NCBI GenBank assembly: GCA_902478055.1 | Contig: CABSJL010000045.1 | Coordinates: 1 to 6,471 of the forward strand | Direction of reading: 5' to 3' | Length of the DNA stretch: 6,471 nucleotides | From: an uncultured Veillonella sp. | Lineage (GTDB): Bacteria; Bacillota; Negativicutes; Veillonellales; Veillonellaceae | Shown: positions 1 to 5,597 of the stretch, piece after piece | How the letters are laid out: every line of letters starts with the position of its first letter | Numbering within the stretch: position 1 is the stretch's first letter | Position numbers and translations under genes: made by a program | The notes under the pieces: model-generated | The model's input: the letters and a program-made list of their open reading frames with translations, nothing else | Databases searched by the model: none | What the model was told of the DNA's origin: nothing

Positions 1-227
1 CCTACAGGAATGAACCACGGCACGCGCCACCGATCCGCCACATAGCCCAAGATAGGCTGCGCCACGGAAGCCACTACGGTGTTACAGAAAATAATGGATG
101 CCGATTGATAATAATTAAGGCCAAAATTAGCGATAAAGAACGGTATCAGCGCCGCTAGCGAACCTTGTCCAAAGTCATTAATACAATGAAAAATAGGCGG
201 TCCGTACTTTCGTATGATACGTTTCAT
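1..227 (-). CDS. MFS transporter, fosmidomycin-resistance (Fsr)-like, N-terminal part
   Basis: This is the first 75 codons of a gene that runs off the left edge. The start ATG (225-227) follows an AGGAGG site at 232-237 with a short 4-nt gap, and no other start fits. After a basic N-terminus (MKRIIRKYG) comes a first membrane helix beginning with the motif HCINDFGQGSL. A second helix ends in QPILGYVADRWRVPW, followed by FIPV. From memory, E. coli Fsr has SHLLNDMxQS, then LLQPxVGYWTDKxPMPW, so the His-x-x-Asn-Asp motif and the loop 2-3 motif (G-Y-x-x-D) align well. The Fsr family are inner-membrane drug or metabolite exporters of the major facilitator superfamily (12 helices, about 400 aa). 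The substrate cannot be told from this fragment. The gene lies downstream of purB on the same strand but behind a strong terminator, so it is probably transcribed separately. I found no convincing promoter in 228-330. MFS assignment is confident; the Fsr subfamily is likely. Confidence 0.82.
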   Translation of the reverse strand, partial: MKRIIRKYGPPIFHCINDFGQGSLAALIPFFIANFGLNYYQSASIIFCNTVVASVAQPILGYVADRWRVPWFIPV

Positions 228-231
228 ATAA

Positions 232-237
232 CCTCCT
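232..237 (-). promoter_or_regulatory. Ribosome binding site of the MFS gene
   Basis: The minus strand reads AGGAGG, then TTAT, then ATG. It is a perfect anti-Shine-Dalgarno match with a shorter gap than usual (4 nt), and it fixes the start of the transporter gene. Confidence 0.7.
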
Positions 238-330
238 AATACAATAGCTAATTTTCCCTAAGATACAGAGATGCTTACTAGGAAACTAGCTCGTAATTGT
301 CTGTAAAACAGTGAAAATAACAGGTTGCTT

Positions 331-403
331 TCAAAATAAAAAGGATAGATATAGCCAACAGCCTACTGCTTGTACCATAGGCTTGTTGGTCTATACCTAC
401 CCT
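331..403 (-). terminator. Rho-independent terminator of purB
   Basis: A long imperfect hairpin begins 35 nt after the purB stop codon. The core arms are 351-365 and 378-394, pairing over about 15 bp with two single-base bulges around a 12-nt loop. The stem extends outward to 342 and 403. In the outer part two pairs work only as G-U wobble in the minus-strand RNA, which supports that direction of use. After the stem the minus strand reads CCTTTTTATTTTG, a broken T tract. It should end purB transcription before the MFS gene. Confidence 0.85.
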
Positions 404-438
404 AGTCTTTCATATGTTATATGGGAAGTACCCTACAA

Positions 439-1734
439 TTATAGGCCAAAGCGAGCCATGATTGTATCAACATGTTTTAACAATTTATGTGGATCGAAGC
501 ATGCATCGATTTCTTCAGCAGTCATGTATTTCTTGATGTTTTCATCAGATTTAAGACCTGTAGCGAAATCTTTGCCTTCAAGCCAGCGTTCCATAGCGTA
601 TTTTTGAACCCAACGGTATGCTTCATCACGTACTGCACCTTTATCTACAAGGTGAGTCAAAATTGTTTGGCTGAATACAAGGCCGCCTGTAAGGTTGAGG
701 TTTTTAAGCATTGTTTCAGGATATACCAACAATTTATCGATAGTGCGAATTGTAAGGTGAAGCATGTAGTTCAATGCAATTGTTGCATCTGGCAAGATAA
801 CACGTTCTACAGAACTGTGGGAAATATCGCGTTCATGCCACAAAGCTTGGTCTTCGTAAGCAGATTGAGCGTAGCCACGAAGCAAGCGAGCCATACCGCA
901 AATTCTTTCACATGTAATAGGATTACGTTTATGAGGCATTGCGGAGGAACCCTTTTGTTTAGGGCTGAAGTATTCTTCTGCTTCGCGCACCTCTGTACGT
1001 TGCAAGTGACGGATTTCCAAAGCGATTTTATCTAATGTGCCACCTACAACAGCAATAGTGGACAACAATTCAGCGTGACGGTCACGTTGTACTACTTGCG
1101 TAGCGATTTTAACAGGTTCAAGACCTAATTTTTCGCATACGTATTGTTCTACGAATGGATCGATGTTGGAATATGTACCAACGGCGCCGGATAATTTACC
1201 AACAGCAACGCTTTTACGAGCATGTTCCATGCGTTCGATGTCGCGTTCTACCTCAGCCATCCACAATGCTAATTTCAAGCCAAATGTAGTTGGTTCGCCG
1301 TGAATACCATGTGTACGGCCAATCATAGGTGTGTATTTGAACTCAGCTGCGCGACGACGCAATACTTCGTGCAAGCGTTTCAAATCTTCAATCAAGATGT
1401 CGCAAGCTTGTTTCATCATGTAACCAAGCGCTGTATCTTTAACGTCAGTAGATGTAAGGCCAAGGTGGATATATTTAGCCGCTTCAGGACCTACGTATTC
1501 GCCCACTGCTGTTACGAAGGAAATGATATCGTGGTTTGTTTCCTTTTCGATTTCATGAATGCGTTCAACGTCGAAATTGCCCTTTTCGCGAATGGCTTTA
1601 GCCGCTTCTTTAGGGATAACGCCCAACTCAGCTTGTGCCTCGGATGCCAATGTTTCTACCAATAACATTGTGTCGAACTCGTTGCGTTCGCTCCAAATAT
1701 GGCCCATTTCTTCTCGTGTATAACGTGGTATCAT
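439..1734 (-). CDS. purB: Adenylosuccinate lyase PurB
   Basis: Cytosolic homotetrameric lyase that releases fumarate twice in purine synthesis: SAICAR to AICAR, and adenylosuccinate to AMP. The 431 aa equal the usual length of the B. subtilis-type enzyme. Family landmarks are all present: TNHD with His68, H90 just before TSTD (94-97), GRTHG (139-143) with catalytic His142, and the fumarase/aspartase-superfamily signature GSSAMPHKRNP (262-272), whose serines lie on the mobile catalytic loop. The C-terminal ADSL domain follows, ending MARFGL. The ATG start has an AAAGGAG site about 6 nt upstream. The gene is apparently monocistronic, with its own promoter at 1778-1806 and a terminator at 331-403. 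No other pur gene is next to it in this window. I see no truncation or missing catalytic residue. Confidence 0.98.
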   Translation of the reverse strand: MIPRYTREEMGHIWSERNEFDTMLLVETLASEAQAELGVIPKEAAKAIREKGNFDVERIHEIEKETNHDIISFVTAVGEYVGPEAAKYIHLGLTSTDVKDTALGYMMKQACDILIEDLKRLHEVLRRRAAEFKYTPMIGRTHGIHGEPTTFGLKLALWMAEVERDIERMEHARKSVAVGKLSGAVGTYSNIDPFVEQYVCEKLGLEPVKIATQVVQRDRHAELLSTIAVVGGTLDKIALEIRHLQRTEVREAEEYFSPKQKGSSAMPHKRNPITCERICGMARLLRGYAQSAYEDQALWHERDISHSSVERVILPDATIALNYMLHLTIRTIDKLLVYPETMLKNLNLTGGLVFSQTILTHLVDKGAVRDEAYRWVQKYAMERWLEGKDFATGLKSDENIKKYMTAEEIDACFDPHKLLKHVDTIMARFGL

Positions 1735-1777
1735 GATGTCTCCTTTGCATGATAAAAGCTAGATTTCTTATACAATA

Positions 1778-1806
1778 ATTGTACCATATGTGAAAGCTCC
1801 ATTCAA
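1778..1806 (-). promoter_or_regulatory. Sigma-70-type promoter of purB
   Basis: On the minus strand, -35 TTGAAT (1801-1806) is followed by exactly 17 nt and then -10 TACAAT (1778-1783). TGG directly before the -10 gives an extended -10 element. Transcription would start near 1771, giving a leader of about 37 nt. The match to consensus (4/6 and 5/6 with ideal spacing) and the position directly upstream of purB make this the best promoter in the window. Confidence 0.75.
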
Positions 1807-1814
1807 TGAATGGA
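1798..1814. promoter_or_regulatory. Perfect 17-bp palindrome over the purB -35 box, candidate operator
   Basis: TCCATTCAATGAATGGA has two 8-bp arms around one central base. Beyond one mismatched position on each side, two more base pairs continue the symmetry (1795-1817). The -35 hexamer lies at its centre, where a bound dimeric regulator would block RNA polymerase. It lies upstream of the predicted transcription start, so it is not a leader hairpin or terminator. The binding protein is unknown; the site does not resemble E. coli PurR or B. subtilis PurBox sequences. Confidence 0.5.
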
Positions 1815-1820
1815 CCTAAA

Positions 1821-1865
1821 TTTTCCGAATGATAATTATATTAAATTTACTAATCGTTCGTATTT
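1821..1865. promoter_or_regulatory. Weak inverted pair of PurBox-like sequences
   Basis: The B. subtilis PurR site (PurBox, AWWWCCGAACWWT) normally occurs as an inverted pair. Positions 1821-1833 on the plus strand match 10 of 13 (core CCGAAT). Positions 1853-1865 on the minus strand match 11 of 13 (core ACGAAC). They face each other across 19 nt, slightly more than the 16-17 nt recalled for Bacillus. Both lie upstream of the purB -35 box. The match is suggestive only, because the surroundings are AT-rich and neither core is perfect. Confidence 0.25.
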
Positions 1866-1962
1866 ATGGATGAAAGCCTCTATATTAAGACCTCTATTTT
1901 AATTTTATATAATATAAGACCTCATAGTATATCCCGCTATTTTGCCTCTATGTAATATATAC

Positions 1963-2922
1963 CTAGTTTCTTAACAGTCGATTCCACATAAGACTTTTTT
2001 TCAATTCGTATACTTCTATACCTTCATCGATACGCTGAATTCGTTTAATCATTCTTGGATGAGTAATAAATAAACGGCTAAAAAATCCCGTACTTTCACA
2101 ATCATATAATTCACCATTCTCAAGCATGCCAATTTGGTCAGTCGCTAAACCCAATGAAACGAGGCCATCCCGCAATTCTCGGCCTAAACCAATTGATACA
2201 GCGTACGCATCAGCAGCATACTCACGACGACGGCTATCAAAATAATAGGTTATCCACTTTGGTAACTGTAATATATATTCCACCGCTGTAATCATAATAA
2301 CTATAGCTAATTGAATAATGCGAACTACAATATTAACAATAGGTATAATCGCCAGTATATTCAATGCGAAGTTAAGCAATATTACAAGATTCAAAATCAA
2401 TTGCCCGAGTCGATCCATGGCATAGGTTATAGTTAAGTAAATGGTGTCGCGATGACGCAAATGACCTAGCTCATGCGCCAAAACGCCTACCAATTGATCC
2501 TCACTTAATGCTCGTAAGGCACCTGTATGTATCGTAATATGATTGATTCCCGAAGCAAAGGCATTGATATCCTCATCATTACGCATACGCACAGTTAGTG
2601 AATCACGTTTTACCTCACTATAGGCACATAATTTTTCAAATATTGGTTCAAGATAGGCCGATTCTTCTGCACTTGGTTTTCTTTCACCTTGCATCGCATG
2701 AGCAATCCAACTAAAAGGCGGCAAAAATAATCCTATAGCCACTATAATAGGCAATGCAACGGCTATAACGATATACACCTCTAACTTATCCGCTAATTGT
2801 AGTGGTTTCATAAGCCACGCCCAAGAAAAAGGATATACGTATTGAACTGCGGACTCTAAAATCGGGAAGAAGATAAATACAATAATAACGTTAACAATAT
2901 AGGTAAGAATAACTTGAATCAT
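1963..2922 (-). CDS. HtpX-like M48 family membrane zinc metalloprotease
   Basis: Inner-membrane protease of peptidase family M48, which degrades misfolded membrane proteins, typically alongside FtsH. The zinc motif HELGH is at residues 150-154 (H150, E151, H154). The third zinc ligand is E234 in SRRREYAADAYAV, the usual ExxxD arrangement. INAFASG (119-125) and THPRMIKRI (287-295) are further M48 hallmarks. Membrane segments are near residues 4-22, 49-70, 173-195 and 198-216, with the catalytic domain facing the cytoplasm, as in HtpX. The 319 aa are slightly longer than E. coli HtpX (about 293). The ATG is preceded by a modest AAAGAGAGAG ribosome site. No terminator is evident before purB. It could be a paralogous M48B enzyme rather than the true htpX orthologue, so I leave the symbol blank. 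Confidence 0.92.
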   Translation of the reverse strand: MIQVILTYIVNVIIVFIFFPILESAVQYVYPFSWAWLMKPLQLADKLEVYIVIAVALPIIVAIGLFLPPFSWIAHAMQGERKPSAEESAYLEPIFEKLCAYSEVKRDSLTVRMRNDEDINAFASGINHITIHTGALRALSEDQLVGVLAHELGHLRHRDTIYLTITYAMDRLGQLILNLVILLNFALNILAIIPIVNIVVRIIQLAIVIMITAVEYILQLPKWITYYFDSRRREYAADAYAVSIGLGRELRDGLVSLGLATDQIGMLENGELYDCESTGFFSRLFITHPRMIKRIQRIDEGIEVYELKKSLMWNRLLRN

Positions 2923-3020
2923 ACTCTCTCTCTTTATGCACTCATATTCTATGATAACTATACGTTACATCTCATATAGCTACACATTTATTTTCTAAAT
3001 TATTACATTAGTAAACCTCA

Positions 3021-3038
3021 TATAACTATGGAGTTATA
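3021..3038. repeat. Inverted repeat in the divergent spacer, possible operator
   Basis: TATAACT and AGTTATA form perfect 7-bp arms around ATGG. No T tract follows on either strand, so it is not a terminator. It lies about 100 bp from each of the two divergent starts. It could be a shared regulator site, but in DNA this AT-rich such a repeat can arise by chance. Confidence 0.3.
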
Positions 3039-3103
3039 CCTTATATAGTAATATAACAATAAATAAATTTACTAATACTGTATCATAGCTGTACATTGTG
3101 ATA

Positions 3104-3109
3104 TATAAT
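3104..3109 (+). promoter_or_regulatory. Candidate -10 box of the small membrane protein gene
   Basis: A perfect TATAAT lies 43 nt before the start codon, which would give a leader of roughly 37 nt. No good -35 hexamer is found at 16-18 nt spacing, so the promoter assignment is tentative. Confidence 0.35.
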
Positions 3110-3141
3110 AAACATACAGACTAAATCTACTATGAAAAATA

Positions 3142-3147
3142 GGGAGG
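3142..3147 (+). promoter_or_regulatory. Ribosome binding site fixing the start at 3153
   Basis: GGGAGG followed by five bases (CTTTC) and ATG. An in-frame ATG seven codons upstream (3132) has no ribosome site, and its own codons contain this one, so 3153 is the real start. Confidence 0.85.
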
Positions 3148-3152
3148 CTTTC

Positions 3153-3563
3153 ATGGCAAATTTAAATCGCAAAGAGCGTCGTGCGCAGCGCAATGAATCG
3201 AATACTATAGGCATGCTATTGCGCCTATTCTTTGGACTCAGCTTTATCGGCTTGGCTGTAGTTCTATTTGGAGAGTTTGATCTCAATTATGTGTTCTCTA
3301 TCTTTACAGCAGATATTATCGTATCCTTAATTTATGTAATACTCAACAAATCTCGCATTACTACATCCTTAGCGGTTAACACCAATGTACGCGTTATCAT
3401 CGCATTCCTCATCATGCTAGTAACAATGTTCTTCTACGCCTTTGCGTTATGGCGTGTCGATCAGTTTAGTGCACCTATGCAAATCACATTATTTATCGGT
3501 GGTGCTATCGTATATCTTGCAGTGTTCAACTCTACCAAAACAATGCTTACAAACCAAGATTAA
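3153..3563 (+). CDS. Small four-helix membrane protein of unknown function
   Basis: I do not recognise a family. The 136-aa product starts with a strongly basic, hydrophilic stretch (NRKERRAQRN, residues 5-14). Four likely membrane helices follow, near 19-40, 46-64, 80-100 and 108-126, and a short polar tail ends in NQD. Cytoplasmic basic residues (R/K at 66-68 and R80) and the basic N-terminus suggest both termini face the cytoplasm. There are no His/Cys clusters or catalytic motifs. It is the only plus-strand gene here, divergent from the M48 protease and convergent with tonB, and it ends at a shared terminator. Start choice rests on the GGGAGG site 5 nt before the ATG. A real gene is likely, given the good ribosome site, sensible topology and terminator; the function is open. 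Confidence 0.8.
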   Translation: MANLNRKERRAQRNESNTIGMLLRLFFGLSFIGLAVVLFGEFDLNYVFSIFTADIIVSLIYVILNKSRITTSLAVNTNVRVIIAFLIMLVTMFFYAFALWRVDQFSAPMQITLFIGGAIVYLAVFNSTKTMLTNQD

Positions 3564-3580
3564 TAAGATATACAAAAGTA

Positions 3581-3623
3581 AAAGAGGCATATCTTACATA
3601 CATAGTATGTGATATGCCTCTTT
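3581..3623. terminator. Bidirectional terminator between convergent genes
   Basis: Arms AAAGAGGCATATC (3581-3593) and its exact complement (3611-3623) form 13 bp. After a 2-nt bulge, ACATAC pairs with GTATGT (3596-3601 with 3605-3610) around an ATA loop. T-rich sequence flanks it on both strands (TTTATT rightward, TTTACTTTT leftward). It starts 18 nt after the plus-strand stop. Its right arm overlaps two bases of the tonB stop codon, so it serves both genes in minimal space. Confidence 0.9.
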
Positions 3624-4455
3624 ATTGTCCCATAACGACAGGGATTGTTAAGGTTTGTATGCGTCCAGAGTTGTTGACGATGCTGCCACTGGTTTTAACA
3701 ATGCGCAACGCCTCTTCCATCACATCAGGCGGCACGCCATCTACCACGATGCGCGGTGTATTCTGAGCAACGATGACATGACCATCTTCTCCAAAGTTCA
3801 CCTTCACCGTAACAGTACCTGTCACGGAAGATCTTGCGCCTTGTTCTTGCACGCGACGAAGATAGGCGCTTGGATTGATAGCAGGTTGTCGTAATAATTC
3901 TTGCTGACCTGGGGTCAACAAGCTCCACGCAAGATCTGATAGGAATGATAAATCAGCTGATTCCGTACGACCATCACCATTGGCATTAGGGTCAGATGTA
4001 ACATCCTTCCCCATAGGAGCCTCTTTCGGTTTTAATTGTTTGTCATGAGTCACAACTGCTTGCTCTACGCCAGCCGCTTCAGATTCGATGGCCTTAGGAA
4101 TAGCCCATTCTCGTCGCTGCTCTTGTGTACTAGCATTTGTATCTAATGTTTTAGTTCGTTCATTTTCATCAGGCGTCACGGACTCCACCATAAGTTGTGA
4201 CTGAGATTTAGGCTTTGGTTCTGTACGTTCTGGTACTGCCTCTGCGGGGGCAACCTTCTCCTCAGGTTGTGGAGTCAGTTCGGTCACCTCTGCGCTACTT
4301 TCACTATCATCAGGCAAGTCAAAGCTAATTTCAGCCGCATCATGGGCTGCACCAGTACCCGCCATACCTCGCAAGGAAAACCCCATCCCAGAGACGAGTA
4401 TCGTCGTAATGCCTAAGGACACGATGAACGGTTTCAAATAATGCGATTCAAACAT
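3622..4455 (-). CDS. tonB: TonB-like energy transducer
   Basis: Periplasm-spanning protein that passes the force of the ExbB-ExbD motor to outer-membrane TonB-dependent receptors. The 277-aa form starts at ATG 4453-4455, four bases after the exbD stop, with a GGAAG site 7 nt upstream. A longer frame starting at 4500 would overlap exbD by 41 bases and has a poorly placed ribosome site. Residues about 8-26 form the single N-terminal membrane helix. Residues 45-165 are a polar linker rich in Glu, Pro, Lys and Thr (for example RTEPKPK) but without long EP/KP repeats. Residues about 208-277 form the TonB C-terminal domain (GTVTVKVNFGEDGHV, then EEALRIVKTSG and TLTIPVVMG). The membrane helix lacks the Ser-x-x-x-His pair of E. 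coli TonB. Third gene of exbB-exbD-tonB. A TolA-like role is less likely given the C-terminal domain. Confidence 0.88.
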   Translation of the reverse strand: MFESHYLKPFIVSLGITTILVSGMGFSLRGMAGTGAAHDAAEISFDLPDDSESSAEVTELTPQPEEKVAPAEAVPERTEPKPKSQSQLMVESVTPDENERTKTLDTNASTQEQRREWAIPKAIESEAAGVEQAVVTHDKQLKPKEAPMGKDVTSDPNANGDGRTESADLSFLSDLAWSLLTPGQQELLRQPAINPSAYLRRVQEQGARSSVTGTVTVKVNFGEDGHVIVAQNTPRIVVDGVPPDVMEEALRIVKTSGSIVNNSGRIQTLTIPVVMGQ

Positions 4456-4459
4456 AGAA

Positions 4460-4864
4460 TCACTTCCGTTCCGTTGCGACACTAATATATTTGGCGCCAT
4501 TTACCTTGAGCATATCTAACAGCGCAATGACCTCGCTGTAGTATACATCTTTAGATGCGCGGATAACAAAGGCTTGTCGCGGTGCTTGTTTAACAATAGA
4601 GCGTACCTCTTCCGCCAAGCGTTCCGAAGAGATTTCCTGATTATCGATATATAACGTATGCGTTGTAGTTAAGGTAATCGTAATAGGCTCGATAGATTTT
4701 GCCGTAGATGTAGATGCAGATGGCAAATTAAGAGGAATTTGCTGCTCTGTATTCATATACAGCGTACCCACCATGAAAAATACCAATAAGAAGAATACGA
4801 TATCGATCATAGGGATAATCATGATGGTTGGTTCTTTTTTAACCCCTAATGTGCGTCGTCTCAT
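4460..4864 (-). CDS. exbD: Biopolymer transport protein ExbD
   Basis: Inner-membrane partner of ExbB in the proton-driven motor that energises TonB. The 134 aa fit the ExbD/TolR family. A short basic cytoplasmic N-terminus (MRRRTLGVKK) precedes one membrane helix at about 14-36 (IMIIPMIDIVFFLLVFFMV). D21 is in the place of the essential proton-carrying aspartate (Asp25 of E. coli ExbD). Residues 40-134 form the periplasmic domain with typical ITITLT...LYIDNQEIS and FVIRASKDVYYSEVIALLD stretches. The start overlaps the exbB stop as ATGA, with a GAGGA site 9-10 nt upstream, so translation is probably coupled. TolR is the alternative family name, but the downstream TonB favours ExbD. Confidence 0.95.
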   Translation of the reverse strand: MRRRTLGVKKEPTIMIIPMIDIVFFLLVFFMVGTLYMNTEQQIPLNLPSASTSTAKSIEPITITLTTTHTLYIDNQEISSERLAEEVRSIVKQAPRQAFVIRASKDVYYSEVIALLDMLKVNGAKYISVATERK

Positions 4865-5466
4865 ATATCATGTTCCTCGTTATACGCATCGAGGATATTA
4901 CCACACGCATGCTCTAATGTAGTAATAGAATCGTTGACCTTTGCCGCACAGTAACTGTGAAAGCCTAGTGCAATAATGGCTACGGTCAAGCCTGTCGCTG
5001 TTGCTACCAATGCTTCAGATACACCGCCCGTAATGATGGTAGGAGCCCCAATATCGCCACCTACGACAGCAAAGGCGCGAATCATGCCAAGCACGGTCCC
5101 CAACAAGCCCAATAGTGGAGCCATTGTTACGATCATGCTAAGCCAGCTTAAACCGCGTTTCAAGCGTTCATCTGCATAGGATACGATATCTTGCAAACGA
5201 TTTTCCAAGCTATTGTAGTTCTTCGCACTGCGAATGGCACGAGCAAATAAAGAGCCTAGCTCCAATGTGTCACGTTCCAACACGCTCGGCAACATAACCC
5301 AGCTTTGGTTCTTTTCTAATACCTTATTAAAGCGACGCAAGTCCTTTGTAAACTTGCGATATAAAACGATACGCTCAATGCCAATCATCAACGCAAAGAG
5401 CAAAAAAATTACTAGCGGATACATTACAAATCCACCAGCCACAAATAAATGCGCTATGCTACTCAT
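4861..5466 (-). CDS. exbB: Biopolymer transport protein ExbB (MotA/TolQ/ExbB proton channel family)
   Basis: Multi-pass inner-membrane channel subunit that, with ExbD, converts proton flow into motion of TonB. The 201-aa product has a helix at about 12-31 (followed by ERIVLYRKF), a cytoplasmic domain at 32-103, and two more helices near 106-128 and 148-172. The family signatures are APLLGLLGTVLGMIRAF (116-132) and GGVSEALVATATGL (147-160). E151 and T156 sit at the spacing of E. coli Glu176 and Thr181. It lacks the long N-terminal periplasmic extension of some ExbB proteins. An in-frame TTG four codons upstream (5478) is rejected as the start, because its codons contain the GGAGG site that serves the ATG at 5466. 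First gene of the exbB-exbD-tonB operon, overlapping exbD by four bases. Confidence 0.95.
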   Translation of the reverse strand: MSSIAHLFVAGGFVMYPLVIFLLFALMIGIERIVLYRKFTKDLRRFNKVLEKNQSWVMLPSVLERDTLELGSLFARAIRSAKNYNSLENRLQDIVSYADERLKRGLSWLSMIVTMAPLLGLLGTVLGMIRAFAVVGGDIGAPTIITGGVSEALVATATGLTVAIIALGFHSYCAAKVNDSITTLEHACGNILDAYNEEHDI

Positions 5467-5471
5467 ACTAA

Positions 5472-5476
5472 CCTCC
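5472..5476 (-). promoter_or_regulatory. Ribosome binding site of exbB
   Basis: GGAGG lies exactly 5 nt before ATG 5464-5466 on the minus strand. This decides the start in favour of the MSSIAHLF form over the upstream TTG. Confidence 0.85.
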
Positions 5477-5489
5477 AAAAGCCGTTACC

Positions 5490-5507
5490 CTCTAGGCCCT
5501 ATTAGAG
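5490..5507. repeat. Inverted repeat at the exbB transcription start, possible operator
   Basis: CTCTA and TAGAG arms (5490-5494, 5503-5507) flank an 8-nt centre. Within the same stretch TAGG-C-CCTA (5493-5501) is itself palindromic. It spans the predicted start of transcription (near 5504), where a repressor could act. It does not match the Fur box. Short arms keep confidence low. Confidence 0.25.
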
Positions 5508-5510
5508 TTA

Positions 5511-5539
5511 ATTATATCACGTTTTAAGGCATCTAAAAA
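5511..5539 (-). promoter_or_regulatory. Extended -10 promoter of exbB-exbD-tonB
   Basis: The minus strand has a perfect TATAAT (5511-5516) preceded directly by TGA, forming an extended -10 element. A weak -35 (TTTTTA, 5534-5539) lies 17 nt upstream. Transcription would begin near 5504, giving a leader of about 38 nt. It lies just downstream of the strong terminator at 5556-5597, consistent with an independent operon. Confidence 0.65.
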
Positions 5540-5551
5540 TATATATGGGAC

Positions 5552-5597
5552 AAAAAAAGGCTATACTAATAGTGATATACCTATTAGTATAGCCTTT
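5552..5597 (-). terminator. Rho-independent terminator of the small membrane protein unit
   Basis: Perfect 17-bp arms AAAGGCTATACTAATAG (5556-5572) and its complement (5581-5597) enclose an 8-nt loop. On the minus strand the stem is followed by an uninterrupted run of seven T (5552-5558, the last three shared with the stem). It lies 71 nt after the stop at 5668 and ends that transcription unit before the exbB promoter. On the plus strand the tail is only TTTAATG, so activity in that direction should be weak. Confidence 0.93.

Larger units (their letters stand above)
2923..3152. other. AT-rich divergent intergenic region
   Basis: This 230-bp spacer must hold the divergent promoters of the M48 protease gene (leftward) and the small membrane protein gene (rightward). 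It contains one clean inverted repeat at 3021-3038 and a TATAAT at 3104-3109. For the leftward gene I found only a TAGAAT-like -10 near 2947-2952 without a -35. I see no ORF with a ribosome site and no RNA gene in it. Confidence 0.5.

Noticed and set aside
311..607. A 98-codon plus-strand frame reaching from the purB terminator into purB
   Set aside because: It crosses the terminator hairpin and the end of purB in antisense and has no plausible ribosome site or protein character.
487..1035. A 182-codon open frame on the plus strand, antisense to purB
   Set aside because: It lies wholly within the well-supported purB gene, has no ribosome site, and its product is a Cys/Phe-rich jumble typical of a reverse-strand shadow.
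1300..1665. A 121-codon plus-strand open frame inside purB
   Set aside because: Shadow of purB with no ribosome site and an unnatural Cys/Phe-rich composition.
2935..2961. CIRCE-like element (HrcA site) upstream of the M48 protease gene
   Set aside because: One half resembles the site (7 of 9), but the other matches only 5 of 9 after the N9 spacer, which is too weak to support heat-shock control by HrcA.
3007..3076. ATTAGTAAA / TTTACTAAT inverted pair, with a 13-nt match to 1842-1854
   Set aside because: In DNA this AT-rich, 9- to 13-nt matches are expected by chance within a 6.5-kb window, and the 52-nt separation gives no clear structure.
4456..4500. A longer N-terminus for TonB starting at 4500
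   Set aside because: It would overlap exbD by 41 bases with a ribosome site too close to the ATG, and it adds 15 residues before an otherwise typical short TonB N-terminus. ATG 4455 fits the operon spacing.
5505..5525. Fur box at the exbB promoter
   Set aside because: TGATATAATTAACTC resembles the first half of a 7-1-7 Fur site only. The second half does not match, and the sequence is better explained as an extended -10 promoter.
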